From CAXXIC01 sp049315325 (GTDB taxonomy: Bacteria > Bacteroidota > Bacteroidia > Bacteroidales > UBA7332): a DNA stretch of 64,000 nucleotides. The notes under the pieces were generated by a model, which was not told the origin of the DNA, did not search any database, and saw only the letters and a list, made by a program, of their open reading frames with translations. Made by a program: the position numbers and the translations under genes. The DNA lies in assembly GCA_049315325.1 (NCBI GenBank), contig JBMOKJ010000012.1, forward strand, positions 9,010 to 73,009. The letters run 5' to 3'. Position 1 is the stretch's first letter; every line of letters begins with the position of its first letter. Positions 1 through 8,750 of this stretch are shown piece by piece.

Positions 1-255
1 CTTAAATCGGCGGGTGATGCTTCGTGGTGATTGTTGTAGCATGGTATAAAGGAAGTCGGTTCCCAATTCTGACTTCACGACGAAAAACTCAAATTGCTCC
101 GAATCTTTGTAGAGCGAAAAGTGATTGTTGCAAAACACAAAAAAGAGCTCGGGAGCTACCTCTCTGTAATAAAGTACCGCTCCTCGGTTGAAATTACCGA
201 TAAAGTCGCGTGTCTTGGTAAAATGATTAGCGGAAAAAAACGATTCGAGCTCCAT
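1..255 (-). CDS. Hypothetical protein, N-terminal 85 codons (runs off left edge)
   Basis: Reading the minus strand from an ATG at 255 gives 85 uninterrupted codons beginning MELESFFSANHFTKTRDFIG and still open at base 1, so only the N-terminus is present. The residues are a soluble mixture with many aromatic residues (GAVLYYREVAPELFFVFCNN) and no signal peptide. I do not recognise the family. A TATATTTG match 18 bases upstream of the ATG is a plausible -7 element, which supports this being a real gene start divergent from nth. Confidence 0.6.
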   Translation of the reverse strand, partial: MELESFFSANHFTKTRDFIGNFNRGAVLYYREVAPELFFVFCNNHFSLYKDSEQFEFFVVKSELGTDFLYTMLQQSPRSITRRFK

Positions 256-272
256 AGAAAATAGATTAAACG

Positions 273-280
273 CAAATATA
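273..280 (-). promoter_or_regulatory. Bacteroidota-type -7 element for the left-edge gene
   Basis: TATATTTG on the minus strand matches the TAnnTTTG -7 consensus known for the Bacteroides primary sigma factor. I see no TTTG at the expected -33 position, so this rests on one box and its position. Confidence 0.4.
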
Positions 281-410
281 AATATTAATCCGTAATTAAT
301 AAAGGTTAGAAACTCAATTTTTAATGATTTATTTTTATTCTGAATACCAATATATTGAAAACACTTTCCGACCTTTGGCGTTTTAGATAATGTAGTTTGA
401 AACTAACACT

Positions 411-1052
411 ATGACCCAAAAAGAACGCTATACTCGTGTAATCGCCTGGTTTTCAGAAAATATGCCGGTGGCAGAAACTGAACTTCACTACCAAAACCCG
501 TATCAACTGCTCATTGCGGTGATTCTTTCTGCTCAATGCACCGATAAGCGGGTGAATATGATAACGCCAAAACTATTCGAGGCTTTTCCCGAGCCAGAAG
601 TGCTGGCAGTGAGTTCGCCAGAGGTGGTATTCGAATACATCCGAAGCGTGTCGTACCCGAGCAGCAAGTCGAAGTACTTGGTGGGGATGGCAAAACTGTT
701 GGTTGAAAAGCACAACAGCGAAGTGCCATCGACGCTCGAAGAGTTGGTGAAACTGCCCGGTGTGGGACGGAAAACTGCAAACGTGATTCAATCGGTCATC
801 TTCGATAAACCAGCCATGGCAGTCGATACGCATGTGTTCAGAGTGAGCAACCGCCTCGGTTTGACCAAAAACTCTAAGACGCCTTACGAAACGGAAAAGA
901 CGTTGGTGAACAACTTCCCCGACAAACTGCTGCCTATTGCTCATCATTGGCTCATTCTGCATGGTCGGTATGTTTGTCTTGCCCGCACACCGAAATGTTT
1001 GGAGTGTGGTTTGACGGATGTGTGTGCTTTTTATCAGAAAGGGTTGAAATAA
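411..1052 (+). CDS. nth: Endonuclease III (DNA glycosylase/AP lyase)
   Basis: Bifunctional base-excision-repair enzyme that removes oxidised pyrimidines and nicks the abasic strand. The 213-residue length is typical. Visible signatures: the helix-hairpin-helix LPGVGRKTANVI (about residues 114-125) with the catalytic lysine, the VDTHVFRVSNRLG segment with the catalytic aspartate just after it, and a C-terminal C-x6-C-x2-C-x5-C 4Fe-4S motif (CLARTPKCLECGLTDVC). All key residues are present. It is a single gene, 155 bases from the divergent left-edge gene and 72 bases before the CvfB-like gene on the same strand, so co-transcription with that gene is possible. Confidence 0.97.
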   Translation: MTQKERYTRVIAWFSENMPVAETELHYQNPYQLLIAVILSAQCTDKRVNMITPKLFEAFPEPEVLAVSSPEVVFEYIRSVSYPSSKSKYLVGMAKLLVEKHNSEVPSTLEELVKLPGVGRKTANVIQSVIFDKPAMAVDTHVFRVSNRLGLTKNSKTPYETEKTLVNNFPDKLLPIAHHWLILHGRYVCLARTPKCLECGLTDVCAFYQKGLK

Positions 1053-1124
1053 GATTATGTGATGCAAAAATCCACTCCATTTTTATTATCGCTACCTTTA
1101 CGCCGTTTTTAAACAAAATAGAAA

Positions 1125-1964
1125 ATGATTGAGCTTGGCAAGTATGCAAATTTGATGGTGATGCGTAGAACGACTGTTGGAATATTCTTAGGAGATGTCC
1201 ACGGCGATGAAGTGCTACTACCTAATAAATTTATCAGTGATAAAAGTATCTCCGTTGGGGATAAAATGGAGGTTTTCATCTACAAAGACAGCGAAGATCG
1301 GCTAATTGCTTCTACTGACAAGCCCAAAATTACGGTAAATGAATTTGCTTACCTCTACGTGAAAGAGGTGAATCAGAACGGTGCTTTTCTCGATTGGGGA
1401 ATGGAGCGCGATCTCTTTGTGCCTTTCCGCGAACAGGGCAAAAAGATGGAGGAAGATCGGTCGTATATGGTCTATATGTACCACGACAAAGAGTCTGACC
1501 GATTGGTTGCTTCGAGCAAAATCAATAAGTTTATAAACAATGCCAACCACGAATTTGAGGAGGGCAACGAGGTGGAGATTCAAGTATGGGACGTGACGAT
1601 GTTAGGCGTAAGCGTCATTATCAACGGACAATACAAAGGCTTGATTTTTCACAGCGACATTTTCACTCATCTCTCCATTGGTGAGAAACGAACTGCTTAC
1701 ATTAAAACGGTGCGCGAGGATAACCATTTGGATGTGGCGCTTCAGAAACCAGGTTACGATGCGGTGGAGCCTAATGCTCAACTGATTCTCGAATTACTGA
1801 AAGAATCGAATGGATTCCTTGCACTTACGGATAAAAGCGAACCAAATCTGATTTATCAGAAACTAGAAATGAGCAAAAAACTGTTCAAAAAAGCAATTGG
1901 TACGCTCTACAGGAGGAAACTCATTTTGCTTGAAGAAGAAGGGATACGACTGATTAAAAAATAA
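1125..1964 (+). CDS. cvfB: CvfB/YitL-family S1-like RNA-binding protein
   Basis: The 279-residue protein has the layout of the CvfB family: tandem S1-like OB folds followed by a winged-helix end. The first S1-like unit (about 1-65) contains GIFLGDVHGDEVLLPNKF, the second (about 70-135) GAFLDWGMERDLFVPFREQ and the third (about 145-215) GVSVIINGQYKGLIFHSDIF. The last 60 residues (SNGFLALTDKSEP...ALGTLYRR-like) fit the C-terminal winged helix. In Firmicutes the family binds RNA and affects virulence gene expression, but the cellular role in Bacteroidota is not established. A strong terminator hairpin follows the stop codon. Confidence 0.85.
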   Translation: MIELGKYANLMVMRRTTVGIFLGDVHGDEVLLPNKFISDKSISVGDKMEVFIYKDSEDRLIASTDKPKITVNEFAYLYVKEVNQNGAFLDWGMERDLFVPFREQGKKMEEDRSYMVYMYHDKESDRLVASSKINKFINNANHEFEEGNEVEIQVWDVTMLGVSVIINGQYKGLIFHSDIFTHLSIGEKRTAYIKTVREDNHLDVALQKPGYDAVEPNAQLILELLKESNGFLALTDKSEPNLIYQKLEMSKKLFKKAIGTLYRRKLILLEEEGIRLIKK

Positions 1965-1993
1965 AAGGGTTTCCTAACAAACTATCGTTTGAA

Positions 1994-2030
1994 ATGAGCA
2001 TATTCTGACAAAGTTTATGCTCATTTTTTT
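1994..2030 (+). terminator. Intrinsic terminator after the CvfB-like gene
   Basis: A perfect 9-bp stem, ATGAGCATA paired with TATGCTCAT across a 13-nt loop, is followed by six or more T residues. It lies 30 bases after the stop codon. Confidence 0.85.
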
Positions 2031-2138
2031 AGTCCAATAAAAATATGAAAGGTAAACCAAAATGTGATTCATTTGTCATAATAATAAGCTTTTCGCTACC
2101 GCGGGTTTATTTTTTTTAGCGCAAAAAAAGGTAACAAA

Positions 2139-2158
2139 CCTGCCAGCCGGCAGGCTGG
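2139..2158. repeat. REP-like overlapping palindrome
   Basis: Within 20 bases two mutually exclusive hairpins are possible: CCTGCC-AGCC-GGCAGG and CCAGCC-GGCA-GGCTGG. It stands out as GC-rich in an AT-rich spacer. Overlapping CCTGCC/GGCTGG palindromes of this type recur in many Bacteroidota genomes; only this copy was seen here. Confidence 0.55.
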
Positions 2159-2436
2159 AAAACATTGTCGAAATAACTCGCTCAATCGTCCATAGAACTA
2201 CCCGCCATTGTATTTAATAATAGCAACTGGACTCACTCACTCTACAAGATTTTGACGTTTGGTATTTGTATTTGTCCTCACTGGGACTTGCGATTATTCT
2301 AAAAAAAATACTTTCAAGGGTCGTTAAAAGGTAAATGTTCATTTCTATCATTTTTTCATATTTCTAAACCGTTACAAATCACGTATTTATTGTAGTGATA
2401 ACTTAATAGCAATGTTTTAAGGCTGCAATATCGCAC

Positions 2437-2463
2437 CTGTTACTTTGCATAAAAAAGTAACAG
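2437..2463 (+). promoter_or_regulatory. Perfect 10-bp hairpin directly before a start codon
   Basis: CTGTTACTTT (2437-2446) pairs perfectly with AAAGTAACAG (2454-2463) across a 7-nt loop, ending three bases before the ATG at 2467. It could be an RNA hairpin that masks ribosome entry or a dyad operator at the DNA level. The sequence alone does not decide which. Confidence 0.5.
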
Positions 2464-2466
2464 AAA

Positions 2467-3342
2467 ATGAATAATCAAAAATTCTACCCAACAATCGTGA
2501 TATCCGACGTTCACCTCGGAACTGAACATTCGAAGACACGCGAACTGACCGATTTCTTGAGCACGGTCAATTGCAAAACCTTGATTATGAACGGCGATAT
2601 CATCGATGGATGGCATCTGCAAAAAGGTGGCAAAGGCAAATGGAAAAAGGAACACACCGATTTTTTCAAAGTCATTATGAAAATGATGGAGAAACACAAT
2701 ACTCAAATTATCTACGTTCGTGGAAACCACGACGATTTTATCGATCACCTCGCTCCATTCTCGTTTTCGAATCTGTCGATTGTTAAAGATTACGTTCACG
2801 TAAAGAACGGAAAAACCTACTACGTAACGCACGGTGATGTTTTCGACAACATTACTTCAAATATGGTTTGGTTGGCTAAATTGGGTGACATTGGATACAC
2901 GTTTCTCCTTTGGGTAAACAGAATCTACAACCTTTATCGTTCGAAAAAGGGTTTGCCATACTTTTCACTTTCGCAAGCCATCAAGCAAAAGGTTAAATCG
3001 GCCGTTTCTTACATCGGCAATTACGAACAAGAGTTGGTAGCATTAGCACGTGCTCGCCACGCCGACGGTATCATCTGCGGACACATACACCAACCTGCTG
3101 ATCGTATGATTGATGGAATCCATTACCTCAACTCAGGAGATTGGGTGGAAACGATGTCAGCTTTGCTCGAACATCCAGACGGCACTTGGGAAGTCTATAT
3201 GCACGGACAAACAAAGATTGAACCAACTTTCCTAAGAAAACAAGAATCACTCATTTTAGATTCAGTGCTGACTTTGGCTCAGCCTTCGAAACGGGGACTT
3301 AGAGCTGCATTTACTCACAGTCTGAACGGTTTTACATTCTAA
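2467..3342 (+). CDS. LpxH-like metallophosphoesterase (UDP-2,3-diacylglucosamine diphosphatase family)
   Basis: The 291-residue cytosolic calcineurin-type phosphoesterase carries the full dinuclear-metal motif series: DVHLG (about residues 14-18), NGDIIDGW (about 43-50), RGNHDDF (about 85-91), THGDVFDN (about 121-128) and CGHIHQP (about 200-206). Members annotated as LpxH-type hydrolyse UDP-2,3-diacylglucosamine in lipid A synthesis, but substrate cannot be assigned from these motifs alone. It is four bases upstream of a glycosyltransferase gene, so the pair is almost certainly one transcript and may act together in envelope glycolipid metabolism. Confidence 0.85.
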   Translation: MNNQKFYPTIVISDVHLGTEHSKTRELTDFLSTVNCKTLIMNGDIIDGWHLQKGGKGKWKKEHTDFFKVIMKMMEKHNTQIIYVRGNHDDFIDHLAPFSFSNLSIVKDYVHVKNGKTYYVTHGDVFDNITSNMVWLAKLGDIGYTFLLWVNRIYNLYRSKKGLPYFSLSQAIKQKVKSAVSYIGNYEQELVALARARHADGIICGHIHQPADRMIDGIHYLNSGDWVETMSALLEHPDGTWEVYMHGQTKIEPTFLRKQESLILDSVLTLAQPSKRGLRAAFTHSLNGFTF

Positions 3343-3346
3343 TTAT

Positions 3347-4450
3347 ATGAAATATCTGTTTGTAGTACAAGGCGAAGGCAGAGGGCATTTTACTCAAGCA
3401 TTGAGTCTGAAACAGACGCTTGAGAGCGAAGGTCACGAAGTGGTGGCGGTGATGGCTGGCACAAGTGCTAAGCGCGTTCTCCCTTCATTTTTCACAGAAA
3501 AGATTGGTACTGATATCATTCAGTTTCAAAGTCCAAACTTTATGCCTACATCAAAAGGAAAGAAATCGCCTCTTTTGATCAGCATCCTCTATAATTTGAT
3601 TTATCTGCCTATTTATTTCAGGAGTATACTTACCATCCGTAAAACAATCCGCGAAAAGCAACCTGATGTGGTGATTAACTTCTACGAATTGATGTGCGGA
3701 TTTACCTACGGTCTATTCAATCCAACGCCTCCAATGGTGAATGTAGCTCACCAATACTACTTTCAAACTCCGGGGTTTACGTATACAGGAAAAGATCGTT
3801 TTCAATTCGAATTACTCAACTTCTACTCGAAACTGACTTCACTTCGTGCGACAAAAATATTGGCGCTTTCATTTCGTTCGGATGAAGAGTGGCAAATCGG
3901 AAATATCATCGTTGTACCACCGCTTCTTCGTCGAGAAGTGCTGCATCAAACTCCTCGCAATGGAAACTACATCCACGGATATATGCTCAATAGCGGTTTT
4001 GCAAATGAACTAGCGGCATGGAGCGAAAACAATATGGATCAACCGCTTCACTTCTTTTGGGACAAAAAAAATGTTGCAAAAACCGAGATGCTAACACCCA
4101 TGCTGGCAATGCACCAACTGAGCGACTCGCTTTTTCTGCACTACATGTCAGGCAGCAAAGCATACGCAACCACAGGTGGTTTCGAATCGGTTTGCGAGGC
4201 CATGTATCTTCAAAAGCCAGTATTGATGGTGCCTACACACATCGAACAAGAGTGCAACGTGATTGATGCCATGAATTCGAAAGCTGGTGTTGGTGCATCA
4301 GAATTTGATTTAGATAAACTATTAGATTTCATTCCCACATACAAAAAATCGATGGACTTCAGGTATTGGGCACGCTCAGCCGAGTCAATATTTGCAGAAG
4401 AACTCACGTCGTTCGACACAAAACAATCGGCTGTTCTAGCCATGTCATAA
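3347..4450 (+). CDS. Glycosyltransferase, GT-B fold (MJ1255-like family)
   Basis: The 367-residue protein starts YLFVVQGEGRGHFTQALSL, the N-terminal Rossmann loop of UDP-sugar-type GT-B glycosyltransferases. Near the C-terminus KAYATTGGFESVCEAMYLQK followed by PVLMVP is the nucleotide-sugar binding segment typical of MurG-like and MJ1255-like enzymes. No signal peptide is seen; the protein is probably cytosolic or peripheral. Its start lies four bases after the phosphoesterase stop. Donor and acceptor are unknown. The coupling suggests a shared envelope lipid or glycolipid pathway, which is inference from gene order only. Confidence 0.8.
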   Translation: MKYLFVVQGEGRGHFTQALSLKQTLESEGHEVVAVMAGTSAKRVLPSFFTEKIGTDIIQFQSPNFMPTSKGKKSPLLISILYNLIYLPIYFRSILTIRKTIREKQPDVVINFYELMCGFTYGLFNPTPPMVNVAHQYYFQTPGFTYTGKDRFQFELLNFYSKLTSLRATKILALSFRSDEEWQIGNIIVVPPLLRREVLHQTPRNGNYIHGYMLNSGFANELAAWSENNMDQPLHFFWDKKNVAKTEMLTPMLAMHQLSDSLFLHYMSGSKAYATTGGFESVCEAMYLQKPVLMVPTHIEQECNVIDAMNSKAGVGASEFDLDKLLDFIPTYKKSMDFRYWARSAESIFAEELTSFDTKQSAVLAMS

Positions 4451-4509
4451 ATTTTCTTATTAGCTATCAATTCCGGGAAGTCGTCTTAGTGATAAGGCGG
4501 CTTCTTTTA

Positions 4510-4671
4510 TTTGTAAGATTCCATGGGAATCTAATATTTATAGACAATTATGTTATCAGAACGCATACGACTCTTTCGGGGTCGTATTTTTTTTGGAAAA
4601 CATTTTCTATAAATATATAAATTCTTTCGGATTCAAAGAAATCTCTCCATTGAGTACAATCACCGATGAAC
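4510..4671. repeat. Hairpin-rich repeat unit, copy 1
   Basis: Ordered landmarks: GATTCC-ATG-GGAATC (4517-4531), an AATTATGTT block, TACGACTC-TTTC-GGGGTCGTA (4566-4586), CTATAAATA, an ATTC-TTTC-GGATTC half-hairpin (4621-4634) and CAATCACCGATGAAC at the end. Every landmark recurs in the same order in copy 2 about 245 bases downstream. Confidence 0.7.
4566..4594 (+). terminator. Terminator-like hairpin inside repeat copy 1
   Basis: An 8-9 bp stem (TACGACTC/GGGGTCGTA, one G-T pair) is followed by eight T residues, so it may end the phosphoesterase-glycosyltransferase transcript. The equivalent hairpin in copy 2 has no T run. Confidence 0.55.
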
Positions 4672-4761
4672 TAATTAAATCAAGATAATTAATAACCATA
4701 GCTTCGTGAACTCAATTCACAACAAATCGAACAAAGTATAATATCGAGAGGAATAGACAAA

Positions 4762-4911
4762 GGATTGGATTCCTTCGGAATCCAATAGTTATAGCTAAAG
4801 TTATGTTCGACTCCTTGGGAGTCGTATAATTTGTGGTGAAACTAATTGCTATAAATAGATGAATCCATTCGGATTCAAAATATTTCTCGGTTAAGGGCAA
4901 TCATCGATGAA
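4762..4911. repeat. Hairpin-rich repeat unit, copy 2
   Basis: Matches copy 1 in order: TTGGATTCC-TTC-GGAATCCAA (4765-4785), AGTTATGTT, CGACTCC-TTG-GGAGTCG (4808-4824), GCTATAAATAGATG, GAATCC-ATTC-GGATTC (4861-4876) and CAATCATCGATGAAC. Stems are kept while loop and flank bases differ, as expected if the paired structure is maintained. Confidence 0.7.
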
Positions 4912-5067
4912 CGTACTAAACCGAGATATAAATCCATTAGAGAGGGAGCGACTAACACACCCACTATCAACCACAACCATCACCGTGATAAAGAATTTGT
5001 CGCAAGAAACAAAAATGGCTGTCGCAAATCAAATGCAACAGCCATTTTCTATTTGGATAAAGGGATT

Positions 5068-6936
5068 TTACTTCTTCTTTGTCTTAGCCGACTCGCGAGC
5101 TAATTGTTGTTGTTTCTTTTGAGCCTCTTCGAGACGAGCCATAAAGCCTGATTTCTTTTTAGCAGGGCGTTTTTGGTTCTCCTTGAGTTTTGCCAACAGC
5201 TTATCTTCGTTCACGATGTAACGGAATGCCAACGTTTGCAAAATAGTAATCAGCGTAGAGATAAAGTAGTAGTAGCTCAAGCCCGATGCAAACTCATTCA
5301 AGAAAAAGAGGAACATCAGCGGCATCAGGTACATCATCGTTTTCATCCCTGGTAATTGCTGTTGGCCGGTGTTGGTGGCATCCATATTGAACTTGGTGTA
5401 GACAATATTTGTGGCAGTCATCAACAATACGAAAAGACTAATGTGATTACCATAATAGTCGCTCAGGAATGGTATATACTGACTCCAACTGTAGATAGAA
5501 TCATACGACGACAAGTCGGTTGCCCATAGGAAACTCTCGTGACGCAACTCGAACGAAGTTGGGAAAAACATATACATCGCAATCAAGAAAGGCATCTGAA
5601 CCAACATCGGCAAACATCCGCTTAACGGGTTCACACCTGCTCGCTTATACAAATCCATCGTCGCCTTTTGTTTCTCCATCGCCTGATCTTTGGTGTATTT
5701 TTCCGTGATCTCTTCGATTTGAGGGCGAAGTACACGCATTTTGGCAGACGACAAATACGATTTATAGGTCAATGGGAAGAGTGCAGTCTTGATAATCAAG
5801 GTGAGAATAAAGATAATCAAACCATAACTACCAATGAAACCTTCTAACCAGTTGAATATATTAATTACGATATACTGGTTAATCCAACGCAAAAGACTGA
5901 ATCCTAGTGGGACAAGTTTATCGAGATTGAGTTTCTTCTCTTCAGCCACTCCTGCATCCACTTTGCGCAGCGTTGGGAAGTGATTAGGTCCAAAATAGAA
6001 CCTGAACGAAAGATCTTTATTCGATTTAGGATTAAATTTAATTTTAGCTTGAGTGCTGTATTGTTTTAAGTAAGATCCTTCCTTGATAACTTTAGAATCA
6101 AGCTTAGTCCCTATAAAATCCTGCTCAGGAATAAGAACAGTGGAGAAAAACTGATCTTTATATGCAACCCATTTTACAGGTTTAGGCAACGAAATTGTAT
6201 CATCTTTCGTCTCGCTCAAATATTTCACATCATCTGCCGCAAATTTGTAGTAAAGCTGCGCATATCGAGTTTCGCTCTTACGGCTTTTCTCTTGTTGTCG
6301 CAGTTTTTGCATCCAGTTCAATTCAAGACTATTGGCATTGGCTGCCATCACACTTTCCAAGCCCGAAGTTTTGACATCGAATTTCACCATGTTGTTGTTC
6401 GCTCGAATGGTGTAGACGAAATCGATTTTAGCTCCATTATCAGCCACAGCACTCATCGTGAGTACACTGTCTTTGAGTGTTGGAACAAAATAGAAATCGG
6501 CTGTGTTTACGATGCGATTGTTGCTGGTGAGCAACGACAAACCAAACGAGCTCTCTTCACCTTGAAACAAAATCAAAGGCAACGAGTCATGTGTTTCGTA
6601 TTTCTTCAGTCGAACCGAAACGATGCGTCCGCCTTTGTTCGAAATTTTAATATCGAGAAGTTCATTTTCAAGCGTTTCGAGTTTCTCGTCGCCCTTTACT
6701 GCAGACGCAAATGCTCCAAATTGAGTAACTTTTGCCGAATCGCTTAAGGCTGCTGGCGCAACTTCTGTTTTTGTTTTAATAATTGCAGCAGCTTCATCGC
6801 GCGCCTTTTCGACTTGTGCGATTGAGTCTTTCTGATGTTGAAGAGCGAGCTCTTGTTTCGACGGCTGATTCATCCAGCTAAAGCCGAAAAGAATCACTCC
6901 AATCAACAAAAACCCGACAATGGTATTTCTATCCAT
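5068..6936 (-). CDS. yidC: Membrane protein insertase YidC
   Basis: Inserts and folds inner-membrane proteins, alone or with SecYEG. The 622-residue length and layout are those of Gram-negative YidC: an N-terminal transmembrane anchor (IVGFLLIGVILFGFSW), a large periplasmic domain (about 30-360), then the conserved five-helix core beginning near NWLEGFIGSYGLIIFILTLI with the KMRVLRPQI coupling loop, and a basic Lys-rich tail (AKTKKK). It lies 34 bases downstream of pyrG on the same strand, an arrangement common in Bacteroidota, so the two are probably co-transcribed. Confidence 0.97.
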   Translation of the reverse strand: MDRNTIVGFLLIGVILFGFSWMNQPSKQELALQHQKDSIAQVEKARDEAAAIIKTKTEVAPAALSDSAKVTQFGAFASAVKGDEKLETLENELLDIKISNKGGRIVSVRLKKYETHDSLPLILFQGEESSFGLSLLTSNNRIVNTADFYFVPTLKDSVLTMSAVADNGAKIDFVYTIRANNNMVKFDVKTSGLESVMAANANSLELNWMQKLRQQEKSRKSETRYAQLYYKFAADDVKYLSETKDDTISLPKPVKWVAYKDQFFSTVLIPEQDFIGTKLDSKVIKEGSYLKQYSTQAKIKFNPKSNKDLSFRFYFGPNHFPTLRKVDAGVAEEKKLNLDKLVPLGFSLLRWINQYIVINIFNWLEGFIGSYGLIIFILTLIIKTALFPLTYKSYLSSAKMRVLRPQIEEITEKYTKDQAMEKQKATMDLYKRAGVNPLSGCLPMLVQMPFLIAMYMFFPTSFELRHESFLWATDLSSYDSIYSWSQYIPFLSDYYGNHISLFVLLMTATNIVYTKFNMDATNTGQQQLPGMKTMMYLMPLMFLFFLNEFASGLSYYYFISTLITILQTLAFRYIVNEDKLLAKLKENQKRPAKKKSGFMARLEEAQKKQQQLARESAKTKKK

Positions 6937-6970
6937 AATGTTTTATTTGTTTATTCGTTAAATCGTTTAT

Positions 6971-8575
6971 TCATTTATTCTTAATCGCGGCATTTACAAA
7001 AGCAAGGAACAACGGATTTGGTCGGAGCACTGTGCTGTTGTATTCGGGGTGATATTGTACGCCAACATACCATTTCAGTGTTGGAATTTCGACTACCTCA
7101 ACTAAGCCTGTGTCGGGATTGTGCCCCACACACTGCATTCCTGCTTTTTCGAAATTGTCTTTGTATTTGTTGTTGAACTCGAACCGGTGGCGGTGACGCT
7201 CCTGAATATGAATCGAACCATACGCTTTAGCCGCTGTTGAATTCTCCTCCAAAGTGCAGTCGTAAGCTCCAAGACGCATAGTGCCTCCGAGATTGATAAT
7301 ACCTTTTTGTTCTTCCATCAAGTCAATCACGTTGTATGGCGTTTTGGTATCCATTTCGGTCGAATTTGCATTTTCAAAACCAAGAATATTTCGCGCAAAT
7401 TCAATAACCATACACTGCATTCCGAGGCAGATACCCAATGTTGGGATGTCGTTTTCACGTGCATATTTCAAAGCCGAAAATTTGCCATCAATACCTCGTT
7501 GACCAAATCCTGGCGCAATGAGCAATCCATCCATTCCTTCGAGAAGTTCTTTGGCGTTTCCGTCGTTCAGTTTTTCGGAATGGAAATAGGTGATTTTCAA
7601 TTTATGATCGTTGTATGTAGCAGCCTGCAAGAGCGATTCGTTAATCGATTTGTAAGCATCGGGCAACTCCACATATTTGCCGACTAATCCGATTTTTACC
7701 ACTTCAGTAGCTGACGACATACGCGCCAAGAACTCTTTCCATGGACCTAGCGACACTTCGTCGTTCACCGGAATGCCCATTTTGTTGAGTGCTACCACAT
7801 CCAACCCTTGCTCCTGCATTTTCACAGGCACTTCGTAGATGGATGGTACATCAATCGATTGGATAACAGCATTTGGTTCCACGTTGCAAAACAGAGCCAC
7901 TTTGCGACGCACTTCTGCGCTCAATTCGTGCTCCGTACGCAAAACCAAAATATCGGGTTGAATACCCAACTCTTGCAATTGCTTCACAGAGTGTTGAGTT
8001 GGTTTTGTTTTAAGTTCTTTGGTTGCCGCAAGGTAAGGTACATAAGTCAAGTGGATGCAGAGGCAATTTTTGCCCAACTCCCAACGCAACTGACGCACAC
8101 TCTCGATGTAAGGAAGCGACTCTATATCGCCCACCGTTCCACCAATTTCGGTGATTACGAAGTCGTATTTGTGTTTTGAACCTAAAAGCTTAACATTACG
8201 TTTAATTTCGTCGGTAATGTGAGGAACTACTTGCACCGTTTTGCCCAAAAAATCGCCTCGACGTTCTTTGTCAATAACGCTTTGATAGATACGTCCGGTG
8301 GTGATGTTGTTTGCTCTGGTTGTTTGCTCGTTGATAAAGCGTTCGTAGTGACCAAGGTCGAGATCTGCCTCGTGCCCATCTACTGTGACGTAACATTCAC
8401 CGTGCTCGTATGGATTTAGTGTTCCGGGGTCGATGTTAATGTATGGGTCAAATTTCTGAATCGTCACTTTGTAGCCCCTTGCCTGAAGCAATTTGGCCAT
8501 CGATGCTGAAATAATACCTTTACCCAATGAAGAGGCTACGCCTCCTGTCACGAAAATATACTTAGTATTGCTCAC
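6971..8575 (-). CDS. pyrG: CTP synthase
   Basis: Makes CTP from UTP, ATP and glutamine, the last step of de novo pyrimidine nucleotide synthesis. The 534 residues include the N-terminal synthetase domain with GGVASSLGKGIISASMAKLL (about 11-30) and a C-terminal class I glutamine amidotransferase domain with the nucleophile elbow GICLGMQCMVIEFARN (Cys about 383) and the HPEYNS catalytic His/Glu segment near the end. Length and motifs are complete. A TACTTTTG -7 match lies 35 bases before the start. First gene of a pyrG-yidC unit. Confidence 0.98.
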   Translation of the reverse strand: MSNTKYIFVTGGVASSLGKGIISASMAKLLQARGYKVTIQKFDPYINIDPGTLNPYEHGECYVTVDGHEADLDLGHYERFINEQTTRANNITTGRIYQSVIDKERRGDFLGKTVQVVPHITDEIKRNVKLLGSKHKYDFVITEIGGTVGDIESLPYIESVRQLRWELGKNCLCIHLTYVPYLAATKELKTKPTQHSVKQLQELGIQPDILVLRTEHELSAEVRRKVALFCNVEPNAVIQSIDVPSIYEVPVKMQEQGLDVVALNKMGIPVNDEVSLGPWKEFLARMSSATEVVKIGLVGKYVELPDAYKSINESLLQAATYNDHKLKITYFHSEKLNDGNAKELLEGMDGLLIAPGFGQRGIDGKFSALKYARENDIPTLGICLGMQCMVIEFARNILGFENANSTEMDTKTPYNVIDLMEEQKGIINLGGTMRLGAYDCTLEENSTAAKAYGSIHIQERHRHRFEFNNKYKDNFEKAGMQCVGHNPDTGLVEVVEIPTLKWYVGVQYHPEYNSTVLRPNPLFLAFVNAAIKNK

Positions 8576-8609
8576 GATGAATGAAAAATTATTGGGTTAT
8601 AAGAAAGTG

Positions 8610-8617
8610 CAAAAGTA
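8610..8617 (-). promoter_or_regulatory. -7 element of the pyrG-yidC promoter
   Basis: TACTTTTG on the minus strand matches TAnnTTTG. A TTTG occurs 16 bases further upstream, slightly short of the usual spacing to the -33 box. Confidence 0.5.
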
Positions 8618-8681
8618 GATAATTTTTCGTAAACAAAGACCATATATATCTTCTTGGTTTTCGGAAAACAGCAATTTATGT

Positions 8682-8689
8682 TATTTTTG
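8682..8689 (+). promoter_or_regulatory. -7 element for the DUF3078 gene
   Basis: TATTTTTG matches TAnnTTTG and lies about 60 bases upstream of the ATG at 8751, divergent from the pyrG promoter. Confidence 0.5.
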
Positions 8690-8750
8690 CACCTTAATCT
8701 GACAAAGTGTTATTTTTTGTTGATTATTCCTCAAAAAACAAGTCGAACGA

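Larger units (their letters stand above)
1965..2466. other. Intergenic 502 bp: terminator, REP-like palindrome, start-proximal hairpin
   Basis: No open frame of useful length or RNA gene was seen. It holds the terminator at 1994-2030, a GC-rich palindrome at 2139-2158, an otherwise AT-rich stretch, and a perfect hairpin at 2437-2463 just before the next start codon. Confidence 0.6.
4451..5067. other. Intergenic 617 bp between converging genes, filled by a duplicated hairpin-rich element
   Basis: No credible gene was seen. The region contains two diverged copies of a roughly 150-160 bp unit (4510-4671 and 4762-4911), each with three short hairpins in the same order. It separates the plus-strand glycosyltransferase from the minus-strand yidC. 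Confidence 0.6.

Noticed and set aside
4907..5122. 71-codon plus-strand open frame at the yidC 3' end
   Set aside because: Antisense to yidC and partly inside the repeat; no support as a gene.
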